Shown here: piece by piece, positions 62,329-64,000 of the stretch
How positions within the stretch are numbered: position 1 is the first letter of the stretch
Layout: the number at the start of each line of letters is the position of its first letter
NCBI GenBank assembly: GCA_025094145.1
Contig: JALLLS010000067.1
Location: 1-64,000, forward strand
Source of the DNA: Spinellus fusiger
Lineage: Eukaryota > Mucoromycota > Mucoromycetes > Mucorales > Phycomycetaceae
Reading direction: 5' to 3'
DNA length: 64,000 nt
Translations under genes and position numbers: made by a program
Notes under the pieces: generated by a model
What the model saw: the letters and a program-made list of their open reading frames with translations, nothing else
What the model was told of the DNA's origin: nothing
Databases searched by the model: none

Positions 62329-64000
62329 ATGGAGAACACCACCACTGTTGAAGCAGCCACACCACTGTCAGACAGTGCCTATGGAAACACCACGTGTGTC
62401 TCGTATGGAACCCCTCCTCACAACAGCACAGCAGAAGAACAGGAACAAACACCCTCCTACAGTGTGTTTGTGCAGGAATTCACTGCTCCCTGCACCTTGA
62501 TAGCCTCTACAGGAGACACCTACAACACAACTGTAAGAGAGTGTCTGGAGAGAGACAGTGCGATTGTACAGCAAAGAATAGAGACTTCCAATATGCCAGA
62601 GACCAACAACTACTTCCGCAATAGCAAATGGTAAACAGACCAAACCAAAAACAAAAACAAAACCAAAAACCAAAACCAAAACCAAAACCACTGAAAGAGG
62701 GTATTCACTGGCAAGACAGGTCTCCAGATGGTACTTGTTTACTGACCAATTCAGAGGACACTATGATAAGACTGTTTCATCTGTAAGTGGCTGTCAATAA
62801 CACCAAAAGGGACTTGTTGATTGAATCCATGGGGCTAGTCCTCAGAATGTCTATGATCAGACAGCAACAGGTACGCCAGGTGAATGGAAGGAGAAGGGAG
62901 AGGCTCATGTCCATGCCTTAAGATGATAGTGAGCCAGTGACTGTGGAGTCTATGGCCCCTGTGCTGGCCATACGTGAGGGAGAATCCATCTATGACTTTG
63001 CCTGGTTCCCCATGATGAATGCTCAAGGTAACAAAACTCAAAGACAGACAGAGAAGAGAAAGTAAGCAAATCTGCTCTTTACTAATGACGCCTCTCTCTG
63101 TTGTTTGTATGGGAGAACAGATCCCGCCACCTTCTGCTTCTTGACTTCTGTACGGGACCATCCTGTCAGACTGTGGGATGCCACGACACAGACAGTAAGT
63201 GTTGATAGCAATGCCATTCTTAAGAGGTGTTTCTTAGGTAAGAGCATCGTACTGTGCTATTGATCACAGAGAGCGATTCATAGGCCCCAATGTTGTTCGC
63301 TTTAATCTGGAGGGCTCAAAGTAATGCGCTCCTTTCTCTGTGTGTCCTGTCTTGCTTACATACACTTGCTCTGTTGTGTATAGAATCTACTGTGGCTATG
63401 AAAACATGATAGAGGTCTTTGATGTGCAGAGACCAGGCCAAGAATCCCAGAAAATACCCACTGTACCCAAGCGAAAGAGTAAAAAAGGACAAAAAGGCAA
63501 GACATTTCTTTATTCTTGATAAAGTCCACTCGACATCCCTGCTTAGTACCAACACTCTTCTCCCACTAGGCATCATTTCTTGTCTTGATTTTAGTCCTGA
63601 TTATGCTGGACTGTATGCGGCTGGTTCTTATAGTAAGACTGTGGGTATTTACGATGAAAGCAACCATGAACTCTGTCTTAAACTGACAGGCATTGAGGGA
63701 GGAGTTACGCAGGTAAGCTCTTTTCTGTGGATAGATTTGTGGAGAGAGATCTGTAGAGAGATCTGTAGAGAGATCTGTAGAAAGATCTGTAGAGAGATCT
63801 GTAGAGAGATCTGTAGAGAGATCCATAGAGAGATCCATAGAGAGATCTGTAGAGAGATCCATAGGCATGGACAAGAACATAGCCACTGACATGACTAGGT
63901 CCAATTCTCACCCAATGGCCAATGCCTCTACACAGCCTCTCGTCAGTCCCAGTCTATTCTCTGCTGGGATCTACGCAACACTGTTCATATTCTGTATGAA
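62329..64000 (+). CDS. WRAP53/TCAB1-like WD40 protein (5' part, runs off window)
   Basis: ATG at 62329 (MENTTTVEAATPLSDSAYGN). Short-intron exons then give SPDGTCLLTNSEDTMIRLF, VESMAPVLAIREGESIYDFA, FCFLTSVRDHPVRLWDATTQ, SYCAIDHRERFIGPNVVRFN, IYCGYENMIEVFDVQRPGQE, IISCLDFSPDYAGLYAAGSY, NHELCLKLTGIEGGVTQ and QFSPNGQCLYTASRQSQSIL. A CWDLR motif follows, then the window ends. This order matches WRAP53/TCAB1 (telomerase Cajal body protein 1), whose WD40 propeller binds CAB-box small RNAs including telomerase RNA in animals. The N-terminal acidic part is short and lineage-specific. The 3' end lies beyond 64000. The role in fungi is untested here. Confidence 0.85.
63735..63865 (+). repeat. GATCTGTAGAGA minisatellite in WRAP53 intron
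   Basis: About ten 12-base units (GATCTGTAGAGA, some GATCCATAGAGA) occupy most of the intron between the exons ending at about 63712 and restarting near 63895. The frames over it encode repeating STDLSTDL- or RSLYRSLY-like peptides and are not genes. Confidence 0.85.

Noticed and set aside
63735..63865. Regular 12-base repeats resembling a CRISPR array
   Set aside because: The units are contiguous without unique spacers and lie inside an intron of a eukaryotic gene.

Overview
The window is nuclear DNA from an early-diverging filamentous fungus, most likely Mucoromycota and probably Mucorales. Support for this: short spliceosomal introns with GTAAGT-type donors, AT-rich intergenic DNA around more GC-balanced genes, a Mucorales-style set of decayed Tc1/mariner-type elements, Fanzor-like (eukaryotic TnpB relative) remnants, and conserved eukaryotic genes that many yeasts lack (CFAP20, WRAP53/TCAB1). 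The species cannot be named from sequence alone. I recognised no tRNA, rRNA or CRISPR array.

Layout. 1-5300 is AT-rich with one small helix-turn-helix gene (1959-2546, minus). 5338-20253 is a gene-dense block: an unrecognised Ser/Pro-rich coiled-coil protein (minus), SWC4/DMAP1 (minus), SEC39/NBAS-like (plus, divergent from SWC4 across 182 bp) and an Unc104/KIF1-type kinesin-3 (minus). 20254-41900 is accessory and gene-poor. It holds a pair of related secreted-protein genes about 10.8 kb apart with homologous promoters, the second carrying a long Thr/Asp/Ala repeat and a one-base frameshift. Around them lie decayed Tc1/mariner elements, 3' ends of a LINE, internally deleted DDE elements, and a Fanzor-like C-terminal remnant.

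41927-50058 is a second gene block: an ISWI chromatin-remodelling ATPase (plus), a Rab5/Ypt5 GTPase (minus) and CFAP20 (minus). 50845-51455 is a second, different Fanzor-like remnant. It is followed by about 200 bp of non-coding repeat that also occurs at 37920-38136. An F-box/LRR protein follows (52094-54019), then another LINE/DDE cluster (54914-56110) and a microsatellite-rich interval. The right end has an unrecognised multi-exon gene (58506-59973), a tail-anchored protein (60308-60949) and a WRAP53/TCAB1 WD40 gene that runs off the window.

The housekeeping genes cover chromatin (SWC4, ISWI), ER/Golgi and endosome trafficking (SEC39, Rab5, kinesin-3), ubiquitin ligation (F-box) and telomerase/Cajal-body RNP biology (WRAP53). 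They are neighbours but form no evident pathway cluster. The most unusual material is in the accessory region: the two Fanzor-like remnants with a shared 3' repeat, the large inverted repeat built from LINE sequence around a Tc1 element, and the secreted-protein pair. Exon limits quoted were placed by eye from splice signals and reading frame.
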